A DNA stretch of 64,000 nt from SAR86 cluster bacterium SAR86B (GCA_905182885.1 CAJJCW010000001.1:1-64000), one strand, 5' to 3'; counted from the stretch's first letter, positions 41,360 through 50,312 are shown. The notes: generated from the letters alone by a model not told the origin. Made by a program: numbers and translations.

Positions 41360-41641
41360 TTAGTAAGAGTTGACGTCTTTTTTTTCTTTACTCTTAAAGA
41401 ATTTTTGTATTAAGAAAGATAGGACTATAGAAATTAAACCCCATGTAACAAGGGCATATGCCCAACCTTCTATAAAAATAAAATTGTAATTAACTTGAAG
41501 TTTAAATATGAAGCCAACACATAAGCTGGCTATGCCTAATGGAAGAAATAAAACTAGTGATCCTATAAATATTTCAAAAATTATTAGCCCAACTCCAGCA
41601 ATTAACCAAATATCAGGATTTTCTAAAAAAGTAATATCCAT
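41360..41641 (-). CDS. NfeD-like C-terminal-type membrane protein
   Basis: Short 93-aa membrane protein with about three hydrophobic helices (IWLIAGVGLIIFEIFIGSLVLFLPLGIASLCVGFIF). It matches the membrane part of NfeD family proteins, which pair with SPFH proteins; the usual C-terminal OB-fold domain is absent. Its start is one base from the SPFH gene stop. It probably forms a membrane-organising pair with that protein. A convergent gap of 12 bases separates it from proS. Confidence 0.8.
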   Translation of the reverse strand: MDITFLENPDIWLIAGVGLIIFEIFIGSLVLFLPLGIASLCVGFIFKLQVNYNFIFIEGWAYALVTWGLISIVLSFLIQKFFKSKEKKDVNSY

Positions 41642-42552
41642 TAATCTTTTTTACTGTCTGTAAAACTTCCTAGGATCAATTCTAAACTGCCTAAAGCCTT
41701 AGTTACATCAGACGGTATGACTAGAGTTTTAGATTGTCCTGATGAGGCTATAGCAGTTAAGCCATCTACCTGTCTTTTCATGATCTCAAAATTTACAGCT
41801 GGTTGACCGTCATCTTTAATAGCTTTACCTACTACTCTTGTTTGCTCGGCATCTGCTTCAGCTTTAATTTTAATAGCATATGCATCAGCGTCAGCAGTAA
41901 TTTTGACTGCATCAGCAATTTTTTCAGCTTCATATAGTCGAGCTTCTGCATTTAATTCTGTACTTCTCTTTTGACCTTCAGCGGTTGCGATAGTTGCCCT
42001 TCTTTCTCTTTCTGCATTTAGCTGCTGTCTTTGAGAATCCTTTGTTTGATCATCAACCAAAACATCTAGGATTTCTGTTCGTGTAACTTCAACTCCCCAA
42101 ATTTCAGCGGCTTTACTTAGCCTGTCTCTAATCTCATTATTCATTGATTCTCTTGAGCTCTGCAAATCATCTAGCTCTAATTTACCAGCCGCAGATCTTA
42201 TTACTGATATAGCAGTATTTTCAACAGCTGAATCAATATTTTTAATTCTATAAACAGACTTAGATGCATCTAATACTCTAAAAAAAACAGTGGATACCAA
42301 TCCAACCTCAACGTTATCTTTTGTTATTACGGATATTTGGAACTTAGGAAGTTGTCTTTCCAAGATATCTGTTTTATGCGCCACTCTGTCAACAAAAGGA
42401 ATGATTATAGAAAGTCCTGATTCAAGCGTTTTTGTATACTTGCCAAATCTTTCAACTACATAAACTTTTGATTGAGGTACAACTTTAATAGCAAGATATA
42501 GAGCAGAAATAATAAGAAGAGTAGTAAAAGACAGAAAAATATTGAAAAGCAT
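41641..42552 (-). CDS. SPFH/Band 7 domain protein (QmcA/stomatin-like)
   Basis: Membrane-anchored SPFH protein of 303 aa. A hydrophobic N-terminus (FNIFLSFTTLLIISALYLAI) is followed by the band-7 domain (VPQSKVYVVERFGKYTKTLESGLSIIIPFVDRV) and a long Ala/Glu-rich coiled coil (TIATAEGQKRSTELNAEARLYEAEKIADAVKITADADA). It forms a two-gene unit with the NfeD-like gene. E. coli QmcA is the best-known relative. Its role in membrane microdomains or protease control is family-level knowledge only. Confidence 0.92.
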   Translation of the reverse strand: MLFNIFLSFTTLLIISALYLAIKVVPQSKVYVVERFGKYTKTLESGLSIIIPFVDRVAHKTDILERQLPKFQISVITKDNVEVGLVSTVFFRVLDASKSVYRIKNIDSAVENTAISVIRSAAGKLELDDLQSSRESMNNEIRDRLSKAAEIWGVEVTRTEILDVLVDDQTKDSQRQQLNAERERRATIATAEGQKRSTELNAEARLYEAEKIADAVKITADADAYAIKIKAEADAEQTRVVGKAIKDDGQPAVNFEIMKRQVDGLTAIASSGQSKTLVIPSDVTKALGSLELILGSFTDSKKD

Positions 42553-42598
42553 AGTTTAAAAGTTATTTATTTATGAACTTATATTACAGTCTTAACTC

Positions 42599-42626
42599 TT
42601 ATATGTAAAGTTTACTTTACATATAA
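42599..42626. repeat. Perfect 12-bp inverted repeat upstream of the SPFH gene
   Basis: Arms TTATATGTAAAG and CTTTACATATAA flank a TTTA spacer in the 81-base gap between the DUF3604 gene end and the SPFH gene start. There is no T tract on either strand after the arms and the stem is AT-rich, so a classic terminator is unlikely. It lies about 47-74 bases upstream of the SPFH start and could be an operator for a dimeric regulator. Confidence 0.6.
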
Positions 42627-42633
42627 AAGAATC

Positions 42634-44616
42634 TTATAAACTTGAAACTGGCTTAAACCAAATAGGTGAAGACCATGCTCTTTCTTGAATTGTGGCTGGT
42701 ATATCTGATCTAGGCTTAACGCCCTCTCTGACAGAATCCCATGTTGACCACCTGCATACTGGATTTTCAAGGACTCTTGTATAGTAAAAAGCTTCTTGGT
42801 CAGCTTTGAAATCAGGATCCTTCCAGAAAGCTTTTAGTTCCACAGCCCCTTTATTAGAACTTATTGAACAGCTATCAAGGTCAACAATAGCTCCATTATT
42901 AGGACAGCGATATGTCTCTGGATCAATACTCAATCCATCAGAACATGAGACATCAAAAACTTTTTCCCGATGCTCCCCATCTTCCAACCAGCCTTTTATA
43001 ATTTGTGTTCTCTGAAGGGGAGCTCCAAAAGGATCTCGAGCTGCCCAAACAAGAAAAGTTGGTTCATTAATACCTTCTTGGGTAAGTGTTCCACCCATAG
43101 ATGTTCCCGTCGCATATAAATTTTTAATAAGACTTTCATCTTCTAACTTAAAATTTTCTAGATCATAGCTTGCAAAAAAACGAACTTTGATTCTAGGGCC
43201 GCTTGTAGCAAATGTTTCTTTGCGACGAAAAGCGTCATAAATTGATTCTCTAGTATTTTCTTGAGCCCATACCCCGGCGACACCAGAAGCTGACCATTGT
43301 ATAAGTCGATCACTCAAAGCAAGATAGTTTTTTCCATCAACTTTATCGAGAGACTCTGGTCTAATAACTTTTGCAATAGTTCCATAAAACCGACTAAATG
43401 GAATAGAGCCTCGTAACTCAGCAGTACCATCTAAGAGTCCAATTTTAGAAAAATATACTTCTTCGTTATCAGAGCCCCCGCCGACATGAGTGTCACTTGC
43501 TCCTATAAGACCAAATTTATAAGGATTGGTAATGCCCTTTTCAGTAAGTGCTAAACCCCGTAAATATGCATCTCTTATATAGCTTCCTTTGGGTTGATCT
43601 ATAGGTTGGTCTATAGATTCACCTAATTCAAAACTTGCCCATTCATCATTTTTTGATAGCAAAGGGTGGGTCTCTGAAGTTCCTTTGACCTGTGTTATTT
43701 CTACCAGTGGCTCATTGAGAGCTCGTTTTTGAGCAAAATCTTCATCAATTTCAACTCCGTTAAAATCATCTAACATAAAGGAAAGACCGCCTGAGAGGTT
43801 TGAATTATGTGGAATCGCTAAACTTTCAACTCCCTTAGATCTGAGATTGTCCATCCAGTCCCATAACTTTTCTGGATCATTACTATCCAGTCTTGAAAAA
43901 AGAACTGCAGGCAAGTTCTCAGTGTCACGAAATATTACATTACGATGTAAAGTATTTAGAATAGGAGAGGCACTTCCTTCAGAATATTCATAGCCTGCAA
44001 AAGTAGTAAAAGTGCCAGGAACATATGCATTATCTGCAGCCTTAATGGTTTCTTGCCAAACACTACTCCCAACTTTGAGTATTTCAGAATTATCTATAGT
44101 ACCTTCTTCTATACCCTTACGAACATCTCTTGCAAAAGGCCTAAAGAGATTTGCTCTTTTCATAATTGAAAGTAGTCCACTATTTACAGATTCATTAAGA
44201 TTATGGAAAGGCTTTGAAAGCTTATATTGAGAAAACTTAGAACTTGTATCAGCCGCCTCTACTAGCAAGCCTAGAAACATTGCATGATCGGTAACTGCAT
44301 AAAAATCTAAAGGACGACTAAGTTGTATTTGATACCCGGTAGGATGCACAATTGCTTGCCCTTGAGCATAACGATATGCGTGTGCAGGAGTACTTATTGT
44401 TCCAAAACTATAAGCATCAAAAGAATTTTGTGTATGAACATGCAAATCACCGAAATAAGCATTCTTGTCTGGATTTGGAGCAGGCCTTAATTTAATCTCA
44501 TTATCTACTAATTGATTAGCTTGCTTTGGTGAGTTGGAATTATCTACTTGAGTAACTGACTCAGAACATGATGTTGTTATAAGAATTAATACAAAAATAA
44601 TGTTTAATTTTTTCAT
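42634..44616 (-). CDS. DUF3604 domain lipoprotein
   Basis: Large 660-aa predicted lipoprotein (lipobox TTSC in FVLILITTSCSES) of the DUF3604 family, whose function is unknown. The N-terminal motif YFGDLHVHTQNSFDAYSFG, with its HxH, and later SRPLDFYAVTDHAMFLGLL resemble metal-binding segments of PHP-type phosphoesterases. Further His-rich segments are LAIPHNSNLSGG and GLIGASDTHVGGGSDNEE. It is therefore probably a metal-dependent envelope enzyme, but no substrate can be named. It stands alone, with 34 bases to the upstream gene and 81 to the downstream one. Confidence 0.88.
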   Translation of the reverse strand: MKKLNIIFVLILITTSCSESVTQVDNSNSPKQANQLVDNEIKLRPAPNPDKNAYFGDLHVHTQNSFDAYSFGTISTPAHAYRYAQGQAIVHPTGYQIQLSRPLDFYAVTDHAMFLGLLVEAADTSSKFSQYKLSKPFHNLNESVNSGLLSIMKRANLFRPFARDVRKGIEEGTIDNSEILKVGSSVWQETIKAADNAYVPGTFTTFAGYEYSEGSASPILNTLHRNVIFRDTENLPAVLFSRLDSNDPEKLWDWMDNLRSKGVESLAIPHNSNLSGGLSFMLDDFNGVEIDEDFAQKRALNEPLVEITQVKGTSETHPLLSKNDEWASFELGESIDQPIDQPKGSYIRDAYLRGLALTEKGITNPYKFGLIGASDTHVGGGSDNEEVYFSKIGLLDGTAELRGSIPFSRFYGTIAKVIRPESLDKVDGKNYLALSDRLIQWSASGVAGVWAQENTRESIYDAFRRKETFATSGPRIKVRFFASYDLENFKLEDESLIKNLYATGTSMGGTLTQEGINEPTFLVWAARDPFGAPLQRTQIIKGWLEDGEHREKVFDVSCSDGLSIDPETYRCPNNGAIVDLDSCSISSNKGAVELKAFWKDPDFKADQEAFYYTRVLENPVCRWSTWDSVREGVKPRSDIPATIQERAWSSPIWFKPVSSL

Positions 44617-44650
44617 AAGTTTACATAAAACATATGTTAGAAACTAGATA

Positions 44651-45463
44651 TTATTTATCTAGAATAAGTTCGGTGAAACCAAATTTCTCTTTCCATGGTG
44701 TTAAGTCCAAATCATTGCCATGTGTCTGAGGGTTAAAATCTTTATTAAAAAATAATTTGTAATCTGCATAATTCATTCTTAATGCGCCTTTCTTTGAAAA
44801 GAAGAATTTGAACATGCTTTTAAATGTAGATAGTTTCCAAAATTGTCTGTCATGTCTTAACATCTTGATTGCAACTCTTGTGTTTGCATGAATCATATCA
44901 ATCAATGCCAATTTCATTACAATCCTCATCACCTTATCTGAACCATTGACTGCTTTATAAACATCGTATGCAACTGATTTATGTTCTACTTCTTCTAGAC
45001 TGTGCCACTTCCACATATCTGCTACAGGGTTGTCTGACTTAACAAGATTGCCTTTTAACATACTTGCACCCATTGATGCAGTAATGTGTTCCATTGCAGT
45101 TGTGATTGCCAATCTTATTTTGTTGTCTACTTTAGGTGAATAGGATTTTTCAAGTTTTTTTGCAAATATACTTTCTAACTGTTCTACGTCATAGCCTTTG
45201 AGTTCACATAACAATTTGTTGTACTTGATATGCTCTCTGGTGTGCGTTGCTTCTTGTAGACAGAACATACGAATCTCTTCGGACATTTCTGTGTTCACTT
45301 CATCTTTAAATGCTCGAACACTATTCATAAAGAACTTCTCACCTTTTGGAAAACTGATACTTAAAGCATTAAAAACTGCTGTTAAGAATGCATCATTATT
45401 TGCCCAATTTGAAGATAAGTGTTTCTTCAATTCAAACGAAGGATTTCTTTTTATCATTGTCAT
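44651..45463 (-). CDS. Ferritin-like predicted metal-dependent hydrolase (PF10118-like)
   Basis: A 270-aa helical protein with spaced Glu/His motifs (LQEATHTREHIKYN, AMEHITASMGASM, WHSLEEVEHKSVAYDVYKAV) that could form a di-metal site as in ferritin-like proteins. The pattern fits the family annotated as predicted metal-dependent hydrolase (COG3687/PF10118), whose members have no settled activity. The start at 45463 gives MTMIKRNPSFELKKHLS; the second Met is 2 codons on. The 123-base gap upstream has two copies of a direct repeat. No clear functional link with neighbours. Confidence 0.82.
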   Translation of the reverse strand: MTMIKRNPSFELKKHLSSNWANNDAFLTAVFNALSISFPKGEKFFMNSVRAFKDEVNTEMSEEIRMFCLQEATHTREHIKYNKLLCELKGYDVEQLESIFAKKLEKSYSPKVDNKIRLAITTAMEHITASMGASMLKGNLVKSDNPVADMWKWHSLEEVEHKSVAYDVYKAVNGSDKVMRIVMKLALIDMIHANTRVAIKMLRHDRQFWKLSTFKSMFKFFFSKKGALRMNYADYKLFFNKDFNPQTHGNDLDLTPWKEKFGFTELILDK

Positions 45464-45503
45464 AGCTTTAGAATAATAAATTATTTATAAAATTAGGAAT
45501 CAT

Positions 45504-45538
45504 TTTCGGACAATTTTGAGAGTAATTTCAGACAATTT
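45504..45538. repeat. Two direct repeats TTTC(G/A)GACAATTT, 22 bases apart
   Basis: TTTCGGACAATTT at 45504-45516 and TTTCAGACAATTT at 45526-45538 are 13-base near-identical copies differing at one position. Start-to-start spacing is 22 bases, about two helical turns, putting both on the same face of DNA. They lie upstream of the ferritin-like hydrolase start (45463). A regulator binding as tandem copies is possible; nothing else supports it. Confidence 0.5.
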
Positions 45539-45586
45539 AAATAAATAAATATCTAGTTAAAGTTGTGCATCTTGTAAAACAAAGAA

Positions 45587-46765
45587 TTATAGCCTTTCTA
45601 TAATCGTTGCATTTGCAGTTCCGCCGCCTTCGCATATGGCTTGAAGAGCATATTTACCATTTCTTCTCTCTAGCTCGTGAAGCATAGTTGTCATTAACTT
45701 AGTTCCAGTTGAGCCTAAAGGATGGCCCAGGGCAATAGCTCCACCATTAACATTAAGTTTTGATTTATCAGCGCCAAGTTCAATAGCCCATGCTAGGGGA
45801 ACAGGTGCAAAGGCTTCGTTAACTTCATAAATATCCATATCATCGATACTAAGATCAGCTTTTTTCAATGCAAGTTTAGAAGCAGGTATTGGACCAGTGA
45901 GCATAAAGACAGGATCATCTCCGACCACAGTAATTGTTTTGATTTTAGCCCTAGGATCTGCTTTCAGTTTTTTAAGACCAGCGTCATTACAAACCATGAT
46001 AGCTGATGCTCCATCAGTGATTTGACTAGCGTTACCCGCTGTAATTACACCGCCCTCAATAACTGTTTTTAGGCCTGAAAGAGCCTCAACAGAAGCATTA
46101 AAACGAATTCCCTCGTCAGCAATAATCATAGAATCATTCCCATTATCATTTCTTCCCTGTAGAGGCAATATTTCTTTATTAAAGAATCCAGCATTTGCAG
46201 CTGCAGCTGCTTTTAAGTGGCTTTCAAAGGCAAATTGATCCAAATCCTCTCTTGATAAATTCCACTTATTTGCAACAAGCTCAGCTCCAGTAAATTGTGA
46301 GAAGAAAACTCCTGGGTATCTTTTTTCAATTCCCTCAGCATTAAATGGAAAACCATGACCTGCATTCATTCCATCTGTAACACTTGCTCCAATTGGAACT
46401 ATTGACATTACTTCAACTCCACCTGCTATTACAATATCCTGAGTTCCAGACATTACAGCTTGAGTTGCGAAATGAAGAGCTTGTTGAGAAGAGCCACACT
46501 GTCTATCAATCGTTGTTCCTGGGACTGATTCAGGAAGACTAGAAGCAAGAACTGCATTCCTCGCTACATTTCCTGATTGAGCGCCAACTTGATCTACACA
46601 ACCGAAAATAACATCATCAATATCTTTTGGATCAACTCCAGTAATATTTACTAGCTCATCCAATACTGCCGCACCTATATCTGCAGGATGCCATTTACTC
46701 AAAGAACCATTTTTTTTGCCGCCAGGTGTTCTGGTAGCAGCTACAATATATGCATTTTCAGCCAT
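45587..46765 (-). CDS. Thiolase (acetyl-CoA C-acyltransferase)
   Basis: Thiolase of 392 aa that either cleaves 3-ketoacyl-CoA in beta-oxidation or condenses acetyl-CoA. Catalytic residues are C90 (TIDRQCGSSQQALHFA), H348 (GAIALGHPLGSTG) and C378 (AICEGGGTANA). The N-terminus AENAYIVAATRTPGGKKNG is standard. The sequence alone does not decide between degradative and biosynthetic roles, and no partner dehydrogenase gene is nearby. Its ATG follows directly after the recA terminator T tract, and the only Shine-Dalgarno-like AGGGA lies within that hairpin. Confidence 0.93.
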   Translation of the reverse strand: MAENAYIVAATRTPGGKKNGSLSKWHPADIGAAVLDELVNITGVDPKDIDDVIFGCVDQVGAQSGNVARNAVLASSLPESVPGTTIDRQCGSSQQALHFATQAVMSGTQDIVIAGGVEVMSIVPIGASVTDGMNAGHGFPFNAEGIEKRYPGVFFSQFTGAELVANKWNLSREDLDQFAFESHLKAAAAANAGFFNKEILPLQGRNDNGNDSMIIADEGIRFNASVEALSGLKTVIEGGVITAGNASQITDGASAIMVCNDAGLKKLKADPRAKIKTITVVGDDPVFMLTGPIPASKLALKKADLSIDDMDIYEVNEAFAPVPLAWAIELGADKSKLNVNGGAIALGHPLGSTGTKLMTTMLHELERRNGKYALQAICEGGGTANATIIERL

Positions 46766-46801
46766 AAAAAAAATCCCTATTAAATTACTCTAATAGGGAT
46801 T
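46766..46801 (-). terminator. Rho-independent terminator of recA overlapping the thiolase ribosome binding site
   Basis: On the - strand a perfect 11-bp stem (AATCCCTATTA / TAATAGGGATT, loop of 8) is followed by a run of eight or more T ending at base 46766, directly before the thiolase ATG. It lies 16 bases after the recA stop. The 3' arm contains AGGGA, the only Shine-Dalgarno-like sequence for the thiolase. Confidence 0.85.
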
Positions 46802-46816
46802 GTATCAACAAACCTT

Positions 46817-47833
46817 TTATTTTGTAGGATTAGCTCTACTAACTATATATTCGTCCTTAATTTGTGATAATAGGTCTTCACGGATTTTTGCATTTTCTTT
46901 CAAGAATGCCCCTGCTTTAAGTTTTCCTTGACCAATAGTTTCACCATTTAATTTATAAAAAGCTCCAGATTTTTCTATAATTCCAAGCTTACTTCCGTAA
47001 TCAAGAATTTCACCTTCTGAGTTAATTCCTTGACCATACATAATTTGAAATTCTGCTTGCTTGAATGGAGGAGAGACTTTATTTTTTACAACTTTAACTC
47101 TTGTTTCATTACCCATTATCTCATCGCCCTCTTTAACAGCTCCAATTCTTCTTATATCCAATCTAACAGATGAGTAGAATTTAAGTGCATTTCCACCTGT
47201 AGTAGTTTCAGGACTTCCGAACATTACACCAATTTTCATTCTGATTTGATTAATAAAGATTACTGTTGATCCAGATCTCTGGATATTTCCTGTAATTTTT
47301 CTTAAGGCCTGGGACATTAATCTAGCCTGAAGTCCAACGTGGTGATCTCCCATCTCGCCCTCTATTTCAGCTCTTGGAACAAGTGCAGCCACAGAATCGA
47401 TAACAACTAGATCTACACTATTAGATTTTACTAGCATATCAGCAACTTCAAGAGCTTGTTCTCCAGTATCTGGCTGTGATAACAAAAGCTCATCTACATT
47501 AACACCTAATTTTTCAGCATATTGCGGATCTAAGGCATGCTCTGCATCAATAAATGCACATGTACCACCATCTTTTTGACACTCAGCAATAATCTGTAAT
47601 GTTAGAGTTGTTTTTCCTGAGGATTCAGGTCCATATATTTCTGTAACTCTACCTTTAGGGATCCCGCCTATGCCAAGCGCGATATCAAGACCAACAGAGC
47701 CTGTTGATATTGACGGAATATCTACAATTTCTTTGTCTCCCATTCTCATTACGGTACCCTTACCGAAATGACTATCTATATCTGCGAGTGTATCTTTTAA
47801 TGATTTTGTATTCGTATCTTTTGATTTAGCCAT
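46817..47833 (-). CDS. recA: Recombinase A
   Basis: DNA strand-exchange ATPase and SOS co-protease. The 338-aa protein has Walker [10 protein letters not shown] (68-76), Walker [11 protein letters not shown], and the L1/L2 region [49 protein letters not shown] in part. The acidic C-terminal tail is shorter than in E. coli (353 aa). A strong AAGGAG ribosome binding site and a LexA box precede the ATG, and a hairpin terminator follows the stop. No recX follows. Confidence 0.98.
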   Translation of the reverse strand: MAKSKDTNTKSLKDTLADIDSHFGKGTVMRMGDKEIVDIPSISTGSVGLDIALGIGGIPKGRVTEIYGPESSGKTTLTLQIIAECQKDGGTCAFIDAEHALDPQYAEKLGVNVDELLLSQPDTGEQALEVADMLVKSNSVDLVVIDSVAALVPRAEIEGEMGDHHVGLQARLMSQALRKITGNIQRSGSTVIFINQIRMKIGVMFGSPETTTGGNALKFYSSVRLDIRRIGAVKEGDEIMGNETRVKVVKNKVSPPFKQAEFQIMYGQGINSEGEILDYGSKLGIIEKSGAFYKLNGETIGQGKLKAGAFLKENAKIREDLLSQIKDEYIVSRANPTK

Positions 47834-47844
47834 TGTAATCTCCT

Positions 47845-47864
47845 TACTGTATGTTTATACAGTA
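47845..47864. promoter_or_regulatory. LexA (SOS) box upstream of recA
   Basis: TACTGTATGTTTATACAGTA is a full match to the gammaproteobacterial LexA consensus (CTGT-N8-ACAG with flanking TA). It lies 11-31 bases before the recA ATG and overlaps a -10-like TATTAT/TATACT region on the coding strand. recA is therefore expected to be SOS-induced. Confidence 0.92.
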
Positions 47865-47971
47865 TAATACTTTATTGAAAATATTCAACATCAAAGTATA
47901 TTTTTATATATTTTTTATTTTATTTATTTTAAAGTCACACATTAAGTTTACTTTACTATTAAAATTTTATT

Positions 47972-48295
47972 ATGACGTTCGTAGTTACAGAATCATGCAT
48001 TAAGTGTAAATACACAGATTGTGTAGAAGTATGCCCTGTTGATTGTTTTTATGAAGGTCCGGATTTTCTAGTAATTCATCCTGACGAATGTATAGATTGT
48101 GCTTTATGTGAACCAGAGTGCCCTATTGATGCAATTTTTTCAGAAGATGAACTACCCTCAGATCAGATAGATTTCATAGAAATTAATGCAAAACTTTCTG
48201 AGGTTTATGAAAATATTACCGAGGCAAGACCGCCCCTTCCAGAAGCAGAGAAATATAAAGATACTAAAAATAAAAGGGAATTAATAAAACTTTAG
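47972..48295 (+). CDS. fdxA: 7Fe ferredoxin FdxA
   Basis: Small electron carrier of 107 aa with one 3Fe-4S and one 4Fe-4S cluster. Ligand motifs are [23 protein letters not shown] and [19 protein letters not shown]. The extended C-terminal tail after the clusters is characteristic of the Azotobacter FdI/Pseudomonas FdxA type. It is divergent from recA and overlaps the end of nlpD by 15 bases. In pseudomonads fdxA lies next to rpoS and mutS, both absent here. Confidence 0.95.
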   Translation: MTFVVTESCIKCKYTDCVEVCPVDCFYEGPDFLVIHPDECIDCALCEPECPIDAIFSEDELPSDQIDFIEINAKLSEVYENITEARPPLPEAEKYKDTKNKRELIKL

Positions 48296-48910
48296 ATTAG
48301 CCACCTTTAGAGGTGCTCCACTCTTTCTAATTTGAAACTTTAGCGTTGGCCGATTAATCTCTGAAGAACCGATAGTAGCTATTTGCTGCCCGGCAATAAC
48401 TTTTTGACCCTTTGAGACAAATAATTTATCACAGTGAGCATATAGACTTAAATAGCCCTTACCATGATCTATCATCATGAAATTACCATAGCCAGGAAGT
48501 GATGACCCGGAGATCACTACCGTTCCTCCAAGTACCGTGAATACAGGATCTCCAATCTTGCCATTAAATATTAACCAATAACTTCCCTCATATTTTTTAT
48601 CAGTAGATTTAAGAGTTGGTAGTTTCCAGCTAGGAGAAATTATTTTCTTATCTAGTTTTACATTATCCAAGTCCCTGAGATCTAAGTTTTGGCCAGGATA
48701 AATTGTGTAAGGTTTTTTTAAGTTATTTTTTTTGGCAATTCTTAAGGGATCATTATTTGACTTAATAGCTATAGTCCAAAGCGTATCCCCTTTTTTTACT
48801 TTATAAGATGATCTTTCAAGAGGTAAAAAATTTAAATTCTTCATACCTGAAAGATTAATATTCGAAGAGCAGCTCGACAAAATAAAAGCCACTAAAATTA
48901 ATACTCTCAT
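48281..48910 (-). CDS. nlpD: NlpD-like LysM/M23 lipoprotein
   Basis: Murein hydrolase activator of the NlpD/EnvC group. A lipoprotein signal (LSSCSSN) is followed by a LysM domain ([29 protein letters not shown]) and a C-terminal M23-like domain ([38 protein letters not shown]). The zinc ligands of active M23 enzymes are incomplete (no HxGxD segment, and TLKFQI replaces HLHF), as in amidase activators. Length is 209 aa, much shorter than E. coli NlpD (379). The pcm-nlpD neighbourhood supports the name. Confidence 0.88.
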   Translation of the reverse strand: MRVLILVAFILSSCSSNINLSGMKNLNFLPLERSSYKVKKGDTLWTIAIKSNNDPLRIAKKNNLKKPYTIYPGQNLDLRDLDNVKLDKKIISPSWKLPTLKSTDKKYEGSYWLIFNGKIGDPVFTVLGGTVVISGSSLPGYGNFMMIDHGKGYLSLYAHCDKLFVSKGQKVIAGQQIATIGSSEINRPTLKFQIRKSGAPLKVANLKFY

Positions 48911-49632
48911 TAAATTAGAAGCAAAGCTCCTGAGATGAAAATTAATCCAGAGAAGAGGCTAATAGTATTATTTTTATAATTAGTCATTAAGAATAAAATT
49001 AGCTTTGGCATTATTAGAAGAGAGAGGAGGCAGCCTGAAGCAAAGGGAATAAGAATAGCTAGGTCTAAATTAGCTATTGATGATATAACTAATTTATAGG
49101 CTCCAAGAGATAGCAAGATTGCACTTCCTGAAATACCAGGAATAAGAAAAAATGAAAAGGCAATAAAACCAAAAATAGCTATTAAAGCAAGCATCGGCTC
49201 AGGATTAATGTCAGGAATCATCTCCAATAAAAAGCCAAGACTTACTCCAATTGTAAGGTAGGTAATTAAAATACTTGGAGATGAGTAATTTAAATCTTTT
49301 AAAAGAAGAATGCTTATCAAGATCATAGTTATAGCAAGAAATACCTCAAAAGAACTCGTATATTCTGTATACAAAAATAGTATTAATTTAGATGCTATCA
49401 ATACACTTAAAGCCATTGCCAGGATAAAAGGAACTAATAAATCCAAGTAAAATATTTTATTGAGCTTGGTAAAGTTAAAAGATAAATTTTTTATTCTAAG
49501 TTGGGATAGAGCTGTTACAAATTTTTCGTATACTCCGAATGCAAGGGCAACCGTAGAACCTGAAATGCCAGGAAGCAGTTCTGCAACTCCAACAAAAAAA
49601 CCAGCAAATATAAATCTTACTCTTTCACTCAT
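48910..49632 (-). CDS. DUF368 family membrane protein
   Basis: Polytopic membrane protein of 240 aa with about eight hydrophobic helices and two inverted-repeat motifs, ELLPGISGSTVALAFGVYE near the N-terminus and FLIPGISGSAILLSLGAYKLV in the second half. The two PGISGS repeats are diagnostic of DUF368, and some family members have been linked to undecaprenyl-phosphate recycling (PopT type). It overlaps pcm by 4 bases and nlpD by one, so it is probably part of this operon. Role as a polyprenyl-phosphate transporter is inference from the family. Confidence 0.85.
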   Translation of the reverse strand: MSERVRFIFAGFFVGVAELLPGISGSTVALAFGVYEKFVTALSQLRIKNLSFNFTKLNKIFYLDLLVPFILAMALSVLIASKLILFLYTEYTSSFEVFLAITMILISILLLKDLNYSSPSILITYLTIGVSLGFLLEMIPDINPEPMLALIAIFGFIAFSFFLIPGISGSAILLSLGAYKLVISSIANLDLAILIPFASGCLLSLLIMPKLILFLMTNYKNNTISLFSGLIFISGALLLI

Positions 49633-50312
49633 GAGTCATTGCCATCCAGAGATGTTCCTGGGAGCATCGGCACAAAAGCCACTTCATCATGAAGATCTTC
49701 TTGAATTTCTCCTTTGGCTAATTTTGTTATCACATGCAATTGTTGAAATTTAGCATTTCCTACAGGGATGACTATCTTTGATTTTTCATTAAGTGCGTCT
49801 AATAAATCATGAGGATATTGTCTAGGGGCTGCAGCACATATAACTCCATCATATTTTATATCTTGATCCCAGTCTAAAAAACCATCTCCATGTTTGAAGA
49901 GAACATTATTGATTTTCAACTCACTCATGTTTTCTCTAGACTTCGTAACAAGTGGTTTGATTCTCTCAATAGCATGAACTTGTTCGCAGAAATAAGAAAG
50001 AACTGCAGATTGATACCCGCAGCCGGAGCCTAATTCAAGAACTTTATCAAAAATCTTTCCCCTAGATTTTGTATGTGAAATAAGCAATTCCGTCATCTTC
50101 GCTACAATATAAGGCTGAGAAATAGTTTGCTTAAAACCTATGGTAAGAGATCTATTTTCATAGGCTCTAGATCTTAATGCTTCATCTAAAAAAATATGCC
50201 TTGGTATTTGTGACATGGCATCCAGCACTCTAAAATCTTTAATACCCATGTCTAGGAGTGTTTCTATCATCTCCTCCTTTACTCTTCGAAAAGTAAAGCC
50301 CGAACTATTCAT
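49629..50312 (-). CDS. pcm: Protein-L-isoaspartate O-methyltransferase
   Basis: SAM-dependent repair enzyme for isoaspartyl residues in damaged proteins. The 227-aa sequence shows VLELGSGCGYQSAVLSYF (SAM-binding motif I), QTISQPYIVAKMTELL and DGVICAAAPRQYPHDLLDAL. It overlaps surE by 8 bases and the DUF368 gene by 4, keeping the familiar surE-pcm pairing. Confidence 0.95.
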   Translation of the reverse strand: MNSSGFTFRRVKEEMIETLLDMGIKDFRVLDAMSQIPRHIFLDEALRSRAYENRSLTIGFKQTISQPYIVAKMTELLISHTKSRGKIFDKVLELGSGCGYQSAVLSYFCEQVHAIERIKPLVTKSRENMSELKINNVLFKHGDGFLDWDQDIKYDGVICAAAPRQYPHDLLDALNEKSKIVIPVGNAKFQQLHVITKLAKGEIQEDLHDEVAFVPMLPGTSLDGNDS

